NCBI RefSeq assembly: GCF_000013625.1
Contig: NC_009659.1
Coordinates: 1,860,001 to 1,924,000, forward strand
DNA length: 64,000 nt
Reading direction: 5' to 3'
Origin: Janthinobacterium sp. Marseille
Lineage (GTDB): Bacteria > Pseudomonadota > Gammaproteobacteria > Burkholderiales > Burkholderiaceae_D
Position 1 is the first letter of the stretch. Each line of letters starts with the position of its first letter. The notes under the pieces were generated by a model, which ran no database searches, was not told the origin of the DNA, and was given only the letters and a program-made list of their open reading frames with translations. Position numbers and translations under genes: made by a program. Below, piece after piece: positions 1-7,946 of the stretch.

Positions 1-1046
1 CGCTGATTTTCCATCACGAGATCGGGCATCTGCTCGGGACCGAGATTGAAGCGGCGGAGATGCCTGCAAATACGCCGCGCATCAGCATGGATAAGGTGAT
101 GGAAATTGCCAGGGCCAAGCATCCGGACAAGGTCGGCATGTTCGCTTCGCAGGAAGCAGACGATGATCGCGTCTGGTACGTCACGCTGGCGACGACGCCG
201 ACTTCCGAAGTGGATATGAAGCAGGTGGCTGTCGATGCACGCACCGGTGAAGTGCTCGGCCAACCGCAGCTGGGCAGCGGCTTCATGTACATCATGTTTT
301 CCTTGCATGTGAACCTGTTTGCCGGCCTGGCCGGTATGCTCTTCCTCGGTTTCATGGGGATATTGCTGTTGGTGGCGATTATCTCCGGCGTGGTGCTGTA
401 CGGGCCTTTCATGAAGAAGCTGGAGTTTGGTACGGTCAGGGCAGAGCGTTCGACCCGGCTGAAATGGCTGGACCTGCATAATCTGCTCGGCATTGTCACG
501 CTGGCCTGGTTGCTGGTAGTCGGTGCAACAGGCGTCATCAATACCTGGGCCGACTTGCTGGTCAAGTACTGGCAGTTCGATCAAATGGCGGAGATGGTTG
601 CGCCTTACAAAGGCAAACCGCCCATCACTGAATTGGGTTCCCTGCAAAAAGCGGTGGATGCCGCGATTGCGCTGGAGCCGGATATGAAGATGGGTTTTAT
701 TGCCTTCCCAGGCACCAGTTTCACCAGCCCGCATCATTACGGGATTTTTATGCGCGGTACCGAAGCGCTGACCTCGCGCTTGTTCAAACCTGTATTGGTT
801 GATGCGACTACCAGTGAAGTGACTGACAGTCGTACCTTGCCTTGGTATTTGACCGGCTTGCTGGTATCGCAGCCTTTGCACTTCGGTGATTACGGCGGTC
901 GGCCGATGCAAATCATGTGGGCCATACTTGACCTGATCTCCATCGTCGTATTGGGCAGTGGTTTGTATCTGTGGATAGTGCGACGGAAAACCAATGAAGC
1001 TAGGATGGAAAAGTTAATCCAGGCGCATCAACTTGAAGCTGAATAA
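1..1046 (+). CDS. PepSY-associated TM domain protein (5' end cut by window)
   Basis: The reading frame is open from base 3 to the stop at 1044-1046, so the gene begins upstream of the window; the Met at 60 is internal. The visible part has a PepSY-like segment (roughly the first 80 residues after Met60), then a long hydrophobic helix pair near residues 85-115, another near 145-165 and a last one near 285-310, with a short basic tail. This layout fits the PepSY_TM family, inner-membrane proteins often encoded with siderophore receptors and proposed to act in periplasmic iron reduction. Substrate is not readable from sequence. The next small gene starts 2 bases after the stop, so they are probably co-transcribed. 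Confidence 0.8.
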   Translation, partial: LIFHHEIGHLLGTEIEAAEMPANTPRISMDKVMEIARAKHPDKVGMFASQEADDDRVWYVTLATTPTSEVDMKQVAVDARTGEVLGQPQLGSGFMYIMFSLHVNLFAGLAGMLFLGFMGILLLVAIISGVVLYGPFMKKLEFGTVRAERSTRLKWLDLHNLLGIVTLAWLLVVGATGVINTWADLLVKYWQFDQMAEMVAPYKGKPPITELGSLQKAVDAAIALEPDMKMGFIAFPGTSFTSPHHYGIFMRGTEALTSRLFKPVLVDATTSEVTDSRTLPWYLTGLLVSQPLHFGDYGGRPMQIMWAILDLISIVVLGSGLYLWIVRRKTNEARMEKLIQAHQLEAE

Positions 1047-1048
1047 AT

Positions 1049-1246
1049 ATGGCGCGTAATCAAACTACCCAACGCAGCAGTTTCTGGTTTGTCTGGCGCA
1101 CGCCTTTGTTGCTGGCCGCACTGACCTTGTTCGGCTTGATCATTGCGTTGGTCAAGACCGGTGTCTGGCACTGGTTCGCTTGGGCCGCATTGGCTGCGCC
1201 TATCGTCGTAGGGCTGTGGTACAGCTTTAAGCGTCCACGCAAATAA
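1049..1246 (+). CDS. Small two-helix membrane protein, unknown function
   Basis: A 65-residue protein with a basic N-terminus, two hydrophobic helices (about residues 17-35 and 42-58) and a basic C-terminal tail. It starts 2 bases after the PepSY gene stop, which implies translational coupling and a shared role. I do not recognise a family. Small companions of PepSY membrane proteins are common, but their function is unknown. Confidence 0.6.
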   Translation: MARNQTTQRSSFWFVWRTPLLLAALTLFGLIIALVKTGVWHWFAWAALAAPIVVGLWYSFKRPRK

Positions 1247-1268
1247 GTGAGGGCCGTCCGGCCCTCAC
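1247..1268. terminator. Hairpin between convergent genes
   Basis: Perfect 9-bp stem GTGAGGGCC/GGCCCTCAC with a 4-base loop, starting directly after the upstream stop codon and 16 bases beyond the stop of the minus-strand RidA gene. There is no clear T-run on the plus side and a short TTATTT on the minus side, so it may serve both directions weakly. Confidence 0.55.
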
Positions 1269-1283
1269 TGACTACATCAACAT

Positions 1284-1685
1284 TCAGGGAATAATTGCAG
1301 TCACGCGGATTTCAATGCGCATTTGCGGCAATCCGAGTGCGGCCACACCCAGCTCGGTCCAGATTGGTGAGTGCTTCGGCATGTAATGGCGGAACAGCTT
1401 CACCATCGTCGCATTCACTTCCGGTGGAAAGCCGCCGACATGGTAAGAGTTAACATGGATCACATGCTCCCAGCTTGCACCGGCAGCCGCCAGCGTACGC
1501 GTGAGATTGTCGAATGCCTTGGCAATCTCATCTTCGATTGATTCCGGAAAATTGAATTCGTCATCCCAGCCGCCCTGGCCGGAAGTTTCGACGCGATTGC
1601 CAATTTTTACCGCTTGCGAATAATGCAGTTCCTTCAGCATGAAATCGCCATAGCCGGGAGTGATAAAGAATTCGGGCTTGCTCAT
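1284..1685 (-). CDS. RidA family protein (YjgF/YER057c/UK114)
   Basis: A 133-residue single-domain protein of the RidA superfamily, whose founding members hydrolyse reactive enamine/imine intermediates from amino-acid catabolism. It has the family core (SGQGGWD near residue 35, a helix with LAAAGASWEHVIHVNSY, and an ending MRIEIRVTAIIP). The usual catalytic Arg sits in the C-terminal IEIRVTA segment. It lies 91 bases downstream of the flavin oxidoreductase on the same strand, so the two may form an operon. RidA proteins next to Old Yellow Enzymes suggest a detoxification or amine catabolism role, but substrate is unknown. Confidence 0.85.
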   Translation of the reverse strand: MSKPEFFITPGYGDFMLKELHYSQAVKIGNRVETSGQGGWDDEFNFPESIEDEIAKAFDNLTRTLAAAGASWEHVIHVNSYHVGGFPPEVNATMVKLFRHYMPKHSPIWTELGVAALGLPQMRIEIRVTAIIP

Positions 1686-1776
1686 GGTGCTCCTCCAGTA
1701 GGTTGTGCCGGTGCGTGGCAGGACTGTCTTTCAGCCTTGCCGCGCACCAGTCGTGGGTAATTGCCTGATTGCGTGA

Positions 1777-2877
1777 TTAATAGCGTTCCAGCCAGTGTGC
1801 ATACGGCGCCGGCAAGACCCATGAAGGGCGCTCGACCTTGAGTTCCTTGGCGGCGAAGTAAGGCCAATGCGGATTGGCGAGGTGTGAACGACCGACCATC
1901 ACGATATCCAGTTGCTGCTGTTCGACGACGCGCTGTGCGATTTCCGGTGTGCCAAAGCCCCAGGCCGATGAAACCGGCACGTCGGCTTCGCGCCGTACGC
2001 GTTCGGCGACAGGGCCGAGGAAGGCGGGTCCCCATGGGATCGATGTTTCGGGGATCGTAAATCCGATACTGACGCTGATCATATCCATGCCGGATTTTTT
2101 AAATTCACGTACCAGGCCGATTGATTCGAGCAAGGTTTCTTCATCGCGGCCGTCATATTCAAGCACGCCAAAGCGCACGGTCAGTGGCAGGTGCTCCGGC
2201 CAGACTTCACGTACTGCACGCAGGGTTTCCAACAGGAAGCGCGCACGGTTTTCGGCGCTGCCGCCATAGATGTCATCACGCTGGTTGGAATGGGCGGAAA
2301 AGAAAGTCTGCGCCAGGTAGCCATGCGCGAAATGCAGTTCCAGCCATTCGAAGCCGACATCGCGGGCACGGATGGCGGCGTCGACGAAGTTTTGCCGCAC
2401 ACGGGCAATATCATCCAGCGTCATCGCACGTGGCACTTTCGGCAAACCTTTACCGTAGGCGAGGGCGGATGGGGCAATGGTTTGCCAGCCGCGTGGATCA
2501 CCTTCAGCGATATGGTCGTCGCCTTCCCATGGACGGTTGGCGCTGGCCTTGCGTCCGGCATGCGCGATCTGGATGCCGGGCACCGAACCTGCGCCCTTGA
2601 TGGCTTGCACGATGGGAGCGAAGGCTTGCGCCAGGTCATCATTCCAGATGCCGGTGCAGGCCGGTGTAATGCGACCTTCAGGCGCGACTGCAGTGGCTTC
2701 GACGATGACCAGGCCGGCACCGCCACGCGCCAGGCTGGTGTAGTGCGCCTGGTGCCAGTCGTTAACACGACCGTCCACTGCCATGTATTGGCACATGGGT
2801 GGAATGGCGATGCGGTTGCGGAGGGTGACGTCTTTGAGTGTGTATGGCTGGAATAGAGCGGACATGGCTACCTTCAA
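1777..2877 (-). CDS. NADH:flavin oxidoreductase, XenA/YqjM-type Old Yellow Enzyme
   Basis: A 366-residue FMN-dependent ene-reductase with a TIM barrel. The N-terminal segment IPPMCQYMAVDGRVNDWH carries the class-specific Cys that tunes FMN in YqjM/XenA enzymes. The active-site motif HFAHGYLAQTFFS and the following DDIYGGS-ENRARFLLE are typical, and FGVLEYDGRD matches xenobiotic reductase A closely. These enzymes reduce activated C=C bonds, nitroesters and nitroaromatics using NAD(P)H. Start could be Met1 or Met5 (2865); I cannot decide. It is transcribed divergently from an ArsR-type regulator with a palindromic site between the two, suggesting electrophile- or redox-responsive repression. 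Confidence 0.9.
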   Translation of the reverse strand: MKVAMSALFQPYTLKDVTLRNRIAIPPMCQYMAVDGRVNDWHQAHYTSLARGGAGLVIVEATAVAPEGRITPACTGIWNDDLAQAFAPIVQAIKGAGSVPGIQIAHAGRKASANRPWEGDDHIAEGDPRGWQTIAPSALAYGKGLPKVPRAMTLDDIARVRQNFVDAAIRARDVGFEWLELHFAHGYLAQTFFSAHSNQRDDIYGGSAENRARFLLETLRAVREVWPEHLPLTVRFGVLEYDGRDEETLLESIGLVREFKKSGMDMISVSIGFTIPETSIPWGPAFLGPVAERVRREADVPVSSAWGFGTPEIAQRVVEQQQLDIVMVGRSHLANPHWPYFAAKELKVERPSWVLPAPYAHWLERY

Positions 2878-2913
2878 TAAGTTGTATGTATTGCACGTTT
2901 ATTTGCTTCGTTA

Positions 2914-2931
2914 GTTCGTATATATACGAAC
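2914..2931. promoter_or_regulatory. 18-bp perfect palindrome, likely ArsR-family operator
   Basis: GTTCGTATATATACGAAC is its own reverse complement and sits in the 80-bp divergent intergenic region between the XenA-type reductase (start 2877) and the ArsR-type regulator (start 2958). Position and symmetry fit a dimeric winged-helix repressor operator controlling both genes. Confidence 0.65.
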
Positions 2932-2957
2932 AATGGAATTAGTATAGCCGAAAGTGT

Positions 2958-3275
2958 ATGATGTTGCTTATGCGTCCCTTTAAACATCCTGCGGCCAGTG
3001 AGTTTTCCCTCGAGCGCGTCCTGTACGCCTTGAGCGATTCGATACGCCTGGACATCGTGCGGCACCTTGCCCGTGTCGATGCCGCATCCTGCGGCGAGCT
3101 GGATGGCGGACGTCCGAAATCCACCGTATCCCATCATTTCAAGGTGTTGCGTGAATCCGGCCTGGTGCACACGGAAAATACCGGCACCATGCATATGAAT
3201 ACGCTGCGCCGCGCCGACATTGAAAGCCGCTTTCCCGGATTGCTGAACGCAATACTGGCGCAACACACTTCCTGA
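2958..3275 (+). CDS. ArsR-family winged-helix transcriptional regulator
   Basis: A 105-residue protein with the ArsR/SmtB fold: an N-terminal helix, then ALSDSIRLDIVRHLA and a recognition helix in KSTVSHHFKVLRESGLVHTE (about residues 53-73), followed by a beta wing. The metal-binding ELCVCDL-type Cys motif of ArsR is absent; only one Cys (in AASCGEL) lies before the HTH, so a redox or electrophile signal is more likely than arsenic. Start may be Met1 or the in-frame Met5 at 2970. Divergent from the XenA-type reductase, which is its probable target. The same architecture is seen for quinone- or electrophile-sensing ArsR proteins, which is inference here. Confidence 0.85.
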   Translation: MMLLMRPFKHPAASEFSLERVLYALSDSIRLDIVRHLARVDAASCGELDGGRPKSTVSHHFKVLRESGLVHTENTGTMHMNTLRRADIESRFPGLLNAILAQHTS

Positions 3276-3530
3276 TATCGTTTTGCATTGATTGCTGCAG
3301 GAGAGGCGTTCGCCGCTTGCTGACTGGCGGGCCTGACTACAACTGATTTCCGAAATCGGGGATGTTGCATGTGATTTCGGAGGTGGGGAATTGGTACCGG
3401 TATATTTTCGAACCGCCGGCTCCGGTGATGTGAGAAGGATATTATCGGAATGCCAAAATTAATGATGTCGGCGCATGCTTCGACTTCATGTAAGAAAGCA
3501 GGAAGTGCCGAATCTTGCCTGACGAAAAAA
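3276..3530. other. Intergenic region without a recognisable gene
   Basis: About 255 bases between the ArsR gene and the minus-strand terminator. I found no convincing ORF, RNA gene or repeat. Confidence 0.5.
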
Positions 3531-3553
3531 AACCGCGCTGTCCAGGCGCGGTT
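3531..3553 (-). terminator. Intrinsic terminator of the minus-strand membrane-protein operon
   Basis: Stem AACCGCGC/GCGCGGTT with a 7-base loop. On the minus strand it is followed by a run of T (the plus strand shows eight consecutive A ending at the stem base). It lies 23 bases after the stop of the 24-residue ORF. Confidence 0.8.
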
Positions 3554-3575
3554 GTTGTTTCAGCTTCGTGTTCGC

Positions 3576-3650
3576 TTAATGCACGAACAGGGCAATCAAA
3601 ATAATAATTGGAATAGGTACGCCGATTAACCAGAGCAGGATGGATCGCAT
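3576..3650 (-). CDS. 24-residue single-helix membrane peptide
   Basis: Start CAT complement at 3648-3650, stop at 3576-3578. The product begins MRSILLWLIGVPIPIIILIA and ends LFVH: one continuous hydrophobic helix with a central PIP kink. A GGAG ribosome-binding site sits 6-7 bases upstream and overlaps the stop codon of the preceding 331-residue membrane protein, so translation is probably coupled. A strong intrinsic terminator follows. I recall short MRSILLWL...PIP... peptides in other proteobacteria, usually unannotated; function is unknown. Good signals at both ends make this a real gene more likely than chance. Confidence 0.75.
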   Translation of the reverse strand: MRSILLWLIGVPIPIIILIALFVH

Positions 3651-3659
3651 GATGGTCTC

Positions 3660-4655
3660 CTAGGAAAGAGTGGCTGGATTGGTGGAATTGTTGATACGCG
3701 GATTGTCATCTTCGATGCGGTCACGCAGGCGACCACCGAAAGTGGCAGTGAAGCTGGCGACAAAGGCACCGCACAACAATGCTATAAACATCCAGAGCGA
3801 ACCGTAAGCGGCAGCCTTGCGTGCACTGTCGGCGGCTTCTTTTGCTTTGGCGATGCCGTCATCCACGTTCTTTTTGTATGTCGCGTAAATTTCGTTGATA
3901 CGTTTCTCAACGTCCGCCTGGCTCATGCCTGTGCGTTTCGCCAGCAATTGCGTCAGGTAATTTTTGTCAGCATCAGGCAGGGAACCCACCCGGATTGCAT
4001 TGGCGAAAATGCGAGTGACTTCTGCGCGTTGCGCCGGCGTGACGGCCGGTGCTTCCGTTGCAAGAGTTGCTGTGCCGTTTGCGGCCTGGCCATCGTTTGC
4101 AGCTGCAGCTGAAGTGGCAGGGCGGAATAGCGAGTCGACGAAGTAGCCGGCCATGCCATCGCCTGCATTGCCGGTTCCTTCGCTTGCCATACCGGCCCCA
4201 CCGACAGCGACGACTGCCGCACCGGCCGAGCCGGCTACCTTGGCGCCACCTGCCAGTACGCTGCCGAATGCACTGCTGAGCAATGCTGCCGTTGCCAGCG
4301 ATGCGACTGCCCATGCGAGGAAACCATGTGCGGTATCGCGGAAATAAACTTCATCGTTATGGATATTGGTCCACTTGACGCGCAAACGTCCGGCAATATA
4401 ACCGCCAATGGCGGAAGCCGCGATCTGCGTAAAGGCGACCCAGATGATGGTGGAGTAACCGATGGCCTGTGCACTCAGGCCACTACCGGACCATGGTGAC
4501 ACCGATGAAAAACCAAGGCCGAAGCCGAGGATGACGAGGACAAAGGATAGTGCCGCGGCGGCAAATGCACCGGCGAGGATGGCGCCCCACGAAACGCCTG
4601 AAGAGCCGGAACCGCTCGCCTCCAGTTTATGGTCATGCAGAGTATTGCTTATCAT
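3660..4655 (-). CDS. Integral membrane protein with soluble Ala-rich insert (PhnA-like in rhizobial annotations)
   Basis: A 331-residue protein with hydrophobic segments near residues 22-50, 62-88, 110-130 and 285-310 and a long Ala/Gly-rich region (about 130-200) followed by a helical charged stretch (residues 205-280) resembling a coiled or helical hairpin. The N-terminal SGVSWGAILAGAFAAAALSFVL segment is typical of a family of conserved membrane proteins in alpha- and betaproteobacteria that are often annotated as PhnA-like without functional evidence. It forms an operon with the 24-residue membrane peptide downstream. No catalytic motif seen. Confidence 0.65.
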   Translation of the reverse strand: MISNTLHDHKLEASGSGSSGVSWGAILAGAFAAAALSFVLVILGFGLGFSSVSPWSGSGLSAQAIGYSTIIWVAFTQIAASAIGGYIAGRLRVKWTNIHNDEVYFRDTAHGFLAWAVASLATAALLSSAFGSVLAGGAKVAGSAGAAVVAVGGAGMASEGTGNAGDGMAGYFVDSLFRPATSAAAANDGQAANGTATLATEAPAVTPAQRAEVTRIFANAIRVGSLPDADKNYLTQLLAKRTGMSQADVEKRINEIYATYKKNVDDGIAKAKEAADSARKAAAYGSLWMFIALLCGAFVASFTATFGGRLRDRIEDDNPRINNSTNPATLS

Positions 4656-5002
4656 TGTTATCTCCTTTTATTGACACGCCATAGAGAAGCGAAGAACGCG
4701 AGCTTCCGGAATTCACTGCATCCTGTCTTGCATCAGGACACACAGAATGTACCGATGGCCTATGTCTTTCCCTATAGGACGATGCCGAGAAGTATCGTAG
4801 GAATTGTGGAAAAGGTAATTCAGTGCGGCCACTGTTTCTGCGTGGAACCGCTTTTCTTGCCAATCGGAATGTGTGACGCATTACATCTGTAAACGCGGTG
4901 GACGGATTCAGTTATGCCTACAAGCGTTTGCGGCGATGTCCTATACACGCAAGGCGGCCAAATGCTTATGGTGGATGCATTCCCAATCGTCCGACTCCCA
5001 CC
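4656..5002. other. Divergent intergenic/leader region
   Basis: About 350 bases between the minus-strand membrane protein and the YqcI/YcgG gene start at 5003. An upstream in-frame Met exists at 4898 for the latter, but the intervening residues are Arg/Pro-rich and unlike the family. I see no clear promoter consensus or RNA element. Confidence 0.4.
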
Positions 5003-5791
5003 ATGTCTACTCTTGCAGATAAGACCGAAAGCAATCCTTTTGACAGCGCGCAGGCGCTGGAAAACAGTAACTATGGCGCTTTTGTCGACAAGAAGCTGGT
5101 GGCAGGTGAGCATCTGGATGAAAAGCCGGCTCCCTTGCTCGGCTTCATCCATGATTCATTCCGCGCGCTGATATTGAACCCGCAGTTTTCCTGTGTCGGT
5201 GCCAAGTCGGCGATCCAGAACGGCGGCTATCGCATCGGTCATTACGATGAACTGGCGACGCCGACTGCGACCGCAGGACTGGCACATGATCTCTATCATT
5301 TCCTGAGTGAGCAACCGGCATTGGAGGGTGAGTTCTCGACTTTTGTCGCGACCTTTTCGCAGCCGGTGATCCATTCGGAAGAGCAGTTTGAGAAACTGCT
5401 GTGGGAGCAATTGCAGTTGCTGCATGAAGCCGATGCCAAGGTGCATCAGTGGGATCCGAATGTCAGCGATGACCCGGCTAATCCGCATTTCGCTTTCAGC
5501 TTTGCGGAACAGAGTTTCTTTGTGGTCGGCATTCATCCGGCGGCATCCAGGTATACGCGCAAGTTTGCATGGCCGGCCCTGGTTTTCAACCTGCATGCAC
5601 AGTTTGAAAAGCTGCGTGAAGATGGCAAGTTCGAACGTATGCAGGAAGTGATACGTTCGCGCGAGCAGGCGTTGCAAGGATCAATCAATGAAAACCTGTC
5701 CGAACACGGCACAATATCGGATGCGCGGCAGTATGCCGGTCGTTCGGTAGCGGATGACTGGGAATGTCCGTTCTCCAGTAAAAATAAATAA
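5003..5791 (+). CDS. YqcI/YcgG family protein (GntA-like heme N-hydroxylase family)
   Basis: A 262-residue protein chosen to start at 5003 (MSTLADKTES); an upstream Met at 4898 gives an implausible N-terminus. Family features visible: GFIHDSFRALILNPQFSCVGAKSAI near residue 45, YHFLSEQP, and the conserved WDPNVSDDPANPHFAFSFAEQSFFVVGIHP... block with C-terminal ADDWECPF. Members include GntA, the heme-dependent enzyme that N-hydroxylates the guanidine of enduracididine in guanitoxin biosynthesis. Here it is followed after 10 bases by a DUF1989 gene, so both likely act on the same small nitrogenous substrate. The substrate is not evident. Confidence 0.8.
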   Translation: MSTLADKTESNPFDSAQALENSNYGAFVDKKLVAGEHLDEKPAPLLGFIHDSFRALILNPQFSCVGAKSAIQNGGYRIGHYDELATPTATAGLAHDLYHFLSEQPALEGEFSTFVATFSQPVIHSEEQFEKLLWEQLQLLHEADAKVHQWDPNVSDDPANPHFAFSFAEQSFFVVGIHPAASRYTRKFAWPALVFNLHAQFEKLREDGKFERMQEVIRSREQALQGSINENLSEHGTISDARQYAGRSVADDWECPFSSKNK

Positions 5792-5801
5792 GCAGGATTC
5801 C

Positions 5802-6398
5802 ATGACTGAAAAAATCGAACAGCGACATATCGAAGCGCAAAGCGGAACCGGCTTCATCCTGAAAAAAGGGCAGGTCTTGCGCGTCATCGATCCGCAGGGC
5901 GAGCAGGTATCGGACTTGATGGCTTTCAATGAACATGATGTGAATGAATCACTGTCTTCCGGACGTTCGATTGATTATGCGAATACGATTTACCTGACGA
6001 CCGGGCATGTGCTGTATTCGAATCGCAGCACGCCGATGTTGACGATCATCGAAGACCAGGTCGGCCGTCATGACTTCCTGTTGACGCCATGCAGCCCGGA
6101 GACCTTCAAGATCATCTATAACAATCATGCACATCACCCCAGCTGCTTCGCTAACCTGGTGGAGCACCTCGCACCCTTCGGCATCCAGCCGGACCACATT
6201 CCGACTACTTTCAATATCTTCATGAATGTGGCTATCGCGCCCGATGGCGAACTCAGCATAGATCCGCCGCGCTCGAAAGCCGGGCAGTTCATCGCATTAC
6301 GCGCGGAGATGGATTTGATCGTAGGTGTGACTGCATGCTCGGCTGAAATGTCGAACAATTATTCATTCAAGCCTATCGATATCGAAATTATTGGCTAG
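5802..6398 (+). CDS. DUF1989 family protein (urea carboxylase-associated type)
   Basis: A 198-residue protein beginning MTEKIEQRHI, with an AGGA ribosome-binding site a few bases upstream; the longer Met at 5754 overlaps the upstream gene and is unlikely. It shows the family pattern: GTGFILKKGQVLRVIDPQGEQVSDLMAFN, then SRSTP-like NRSTPMLTI, CSPETFKIIYN and NIFMNVAIAPDGEL. DUF1989 proteins accompany urea/guanidine carboxylases and amino-acid genes; in guanitoxin clusters and elsewhere they co-occur with nitrogen heteroatom chemistry. The exact reaction is unknown. It is coupled to the YqcI/YcgG gene. Confidence 0.8.
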   Translation: MTEKIEQRHIEAQSGTGFILKKGQVLRVIDPQGEQVSDLMAFNEHDVNESLSSGRSIDYANTIYLTTGHVLYSNRSTPMLTIIEDQVGRHDFLLTPCSPETFKIIYNNHAHHPSCFANLVEHLAPFGIQPDHIPTTFNIFMNVAIAPDGELSIDPPRSKAGQFIALRAEMDLIVGVTACSAEMSNNYSFKPIDIEIIG

Positions 6399-6432
6399 CA
6401 TCTTGCGACGGCCGATGACCGCCTGACTGAAA

Positions 6433-6469
6433 AAGGGATCGCTGCCTCGCTTGTGCACTGCGATCCCTT
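6433..6469. terminator. Hairpin terminator between convergent genes
   Basis: Perfect 10-bp stem AAGGGATCGC/GCGATCCCTT with a 17-base loop. The minus-strand side is followed by TTTTT-CAG, so it best fits the end of the CBS-domain gene, 29 bases after its stop, and may also stop the plus-strand operon. Confidence 0.7.
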
Positions 6470-6497
6470 GCTTGAATGTCCTGAATTTCACACAGGA

Positions 6498-6917
6498 TCA
6501 GGCAGGTTCTGAAATCTCGGATAAGGTTTCGCCCACCACTTCAAACTCGGAACTCTCGACCGCGACATCGCCAATCGCAACAATGCCGACCAAGCGTTTC
6601 TGGCTGTTCACGATAGGCAGCCTGCGTACCTGATGCTGCGACATCAGGCGTACACCTTCGCTCAGGCTGGAATCTTCGAAGGCCCAGACTATGCCCTTGG
6701 TCATCACATCGCGAACCTTGGTGGAAGAGGGCTTTCCTTCCGCTACGGCACGGATAACAATATCGCGATCCGAGATCGAGCCTATCATCCGGTCATTTTC
6801 ATGGACCGGCAGCATGCCAAAGTTTCCTTCCTTCATTTTCTTTGCGGCATCCTGGATCGTGGCCTCAGGGCTGATCACCTGGACATCATGTTTCATGAAT
6901 TCTTTTAAGGTCGCCAT
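6498..6917 (-). CDS. Tandem CBS-domain protein
   Basis: A 139-residue protein made of two CBS motifs (residues 8-60 and 72-128): MLPVHENDRMIGSISDRDIVIRAVAEG and RRLPIVNSQKRLVGIVAIGDVAVE. Start is placed at 6917 (MATLKEFMK), preceded by an AAAGGA site; the Met at 6944 would include the ribosome-binding site. Stand-alone CBS pairs bind adenine nucleotides and act as energy or stress sensors. No fused effector domain and no obvious partner gene. Confidence 0.88.
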   Translation of the reverse strand: MATLKEFMKHDVQVISPEATIQDAAKKMKEGNFGMLPVHENDRMIGSISDRDIVIRAVAEGKPSSTKVRDVMTKGIVWAFEDSSLSEGVRLMSQHQVRRLPIVNSQKRLVGIVAIGDVAVESSEFEVVGETLSEISEPA

Positions 6918-7265
6918 TTCTGATTCCTTTCGATAGATAGTCATTCGTATTTCCTTGATGCATAAGCAAAAAGGAAGGCATGGATATCAGCAAGAAGGCG
7001 CTGCATAGCACCGTCCAATACCAATACTTTCAATGTAACGAACTGCCGCAGGATTGGGAGTCAGTGCGCGCCGCGATGCCACGTAAGAAATAGGGAGGCT
7101 GTACCAGCCGCAAATGTCACGCATCTTTCCGCAGGAAAAGTTTCGATGCACGCGGGCATGACTGGAGGCATCTAGGTCATGCCGACATGCGTCAACAGTT
7201 GAGCAGGAACATTGAAAAAAATGGTAAATCAATGCAGAATATTTTTTCACTTCTGCTGAGGGGGA
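6918..7265. other. Intergenic region, no convincing gene
   Basis: About 350 bases with the divergent promoters of the CBS gene and the 76-residue ORF. A minus-strand ORF at 6987-7250 is Cys/His/Arg-scattered and lacks a ribosome-binding site; I do not call it. Confidence 0.5.
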
Positions 7266-7496
7266 ATGATGAACACGAATGAACTCGCAATTGAAGTCAC
7301 GCGTATGAGCCTCGCTATTACACGCTGCCTGCGCTATCTGAGTGAAGAGCTGCCGGAATCCAGGCGCGGCGATTACCTGGTATTGCTCAACGATGTGCAG
7401 AGCAAATATTCGCGGCTGGCAGCGGTGGCCGGCAATGATTTACCACCGACCGTGAATGGCGGCGGTGTGCCACTCAATCGCCACAGCACCAATTAA
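7266..7496 (+). CDS. Small hypothetical protein (76 aa)
   Basis: Preceded by a G-rich site (GAGGGGG) 2-8 bases before the ATG-ATG start. The product is helical in its first half (ELAIEVTRMSLAITRCLRYLSEEL) and has a disordered Gly/Pro C-terminus. I do not recognise a family. Its stop overlaps the convergent iron-permease-like gene by a few bases. Confidence 0.5.
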   Translation: MMNTNELAIEVTRMSLAITRCLRYLSEELPESRRGDYLVLLNDVQSKYSRLAAVAGNDLPPTVNGGGVPLNRHSTN

Positions 7497-7894
7497 TCTT
7501 TGTTGTCCTTGCTATCTTCGGGTGTCGCACCTTCCATGCCGGTGGTGTGACCAATTTTTTCAAATTCATTCCGCAAGCGTTGAAGATCCTCGTCACAGAG
7601 GTTTTCAATGTTGACCATTTTCGTACGTGCACCGTCGAGCGCGCGTATCAGTTCATCGAGTTTGAGTTGCGTCGCTTTGGCTTCGCGGTTTTGCGAACTC
7701 TGGATGAGGAACACCATCAGGAAGGTAGTGATGCTGGTGGCGGTATTGATTATCAGCTGCCAGGTGTCCGAGTAATCAAAGAGCGGACCACTGACGACCC
7801 ATCCAAGTACCACCAGCAATGCCAGCAGGAAGGCCCAGTATGAGCCGACACCATTCGAGCAGTTAATCGAAAATTTCCGGAACAGATCTGACAT
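7493..7894 (-). CDS. Low-affinity iron permease family membrane protein
   Basis: A 133-residue protein with two transmembrane helices (about 19-38 and 47-66) separated by FDYSDTWQLIINTATSITTF, followed by the characteristic FLIQSSQNREAKATQLKLDELIRA block and an acidic C-terminal helix. This matches the bacterial members of the low-affinity iron permease (Fet4-like) Pfam family; despite the name, iron transport by the short bacterial proteins is not demonstrated. No Fur-like site is apparent. Confidence 0.8.
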   Translation of the reverse strand: MSDLFRKFSINCSNGVGSYWAFLLALLVVLGWVVSGPLFDYSDTWQLIINTATSITTFLMVFLIQSSQNREAKATQLKLDELIRALDGARTKMVNIENLCDEDLQRLRNEFEKIGHTTGMEGATPEDSKDNKD

Positions 7895-7946
7895 ATTGTT
7901 CTCCTCTTGCGCATGAATTTTGATCGTGCGCCTTATATGTTTGCGC

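Noticed and set aside
3..40. HExxH-like motif (HHEIGH) at the left edge
   Set aside because: It lies in the PepSY/membrane protein frame near a membrane segment, with no other metalloprotease feature; chance is more likely.
6987..7250. 87-residue minus-strand ORF in the CBS upstream region
   Set aside because: No ribosome-binding site and scattered Cys/Arg/His composition typical of chance frames.
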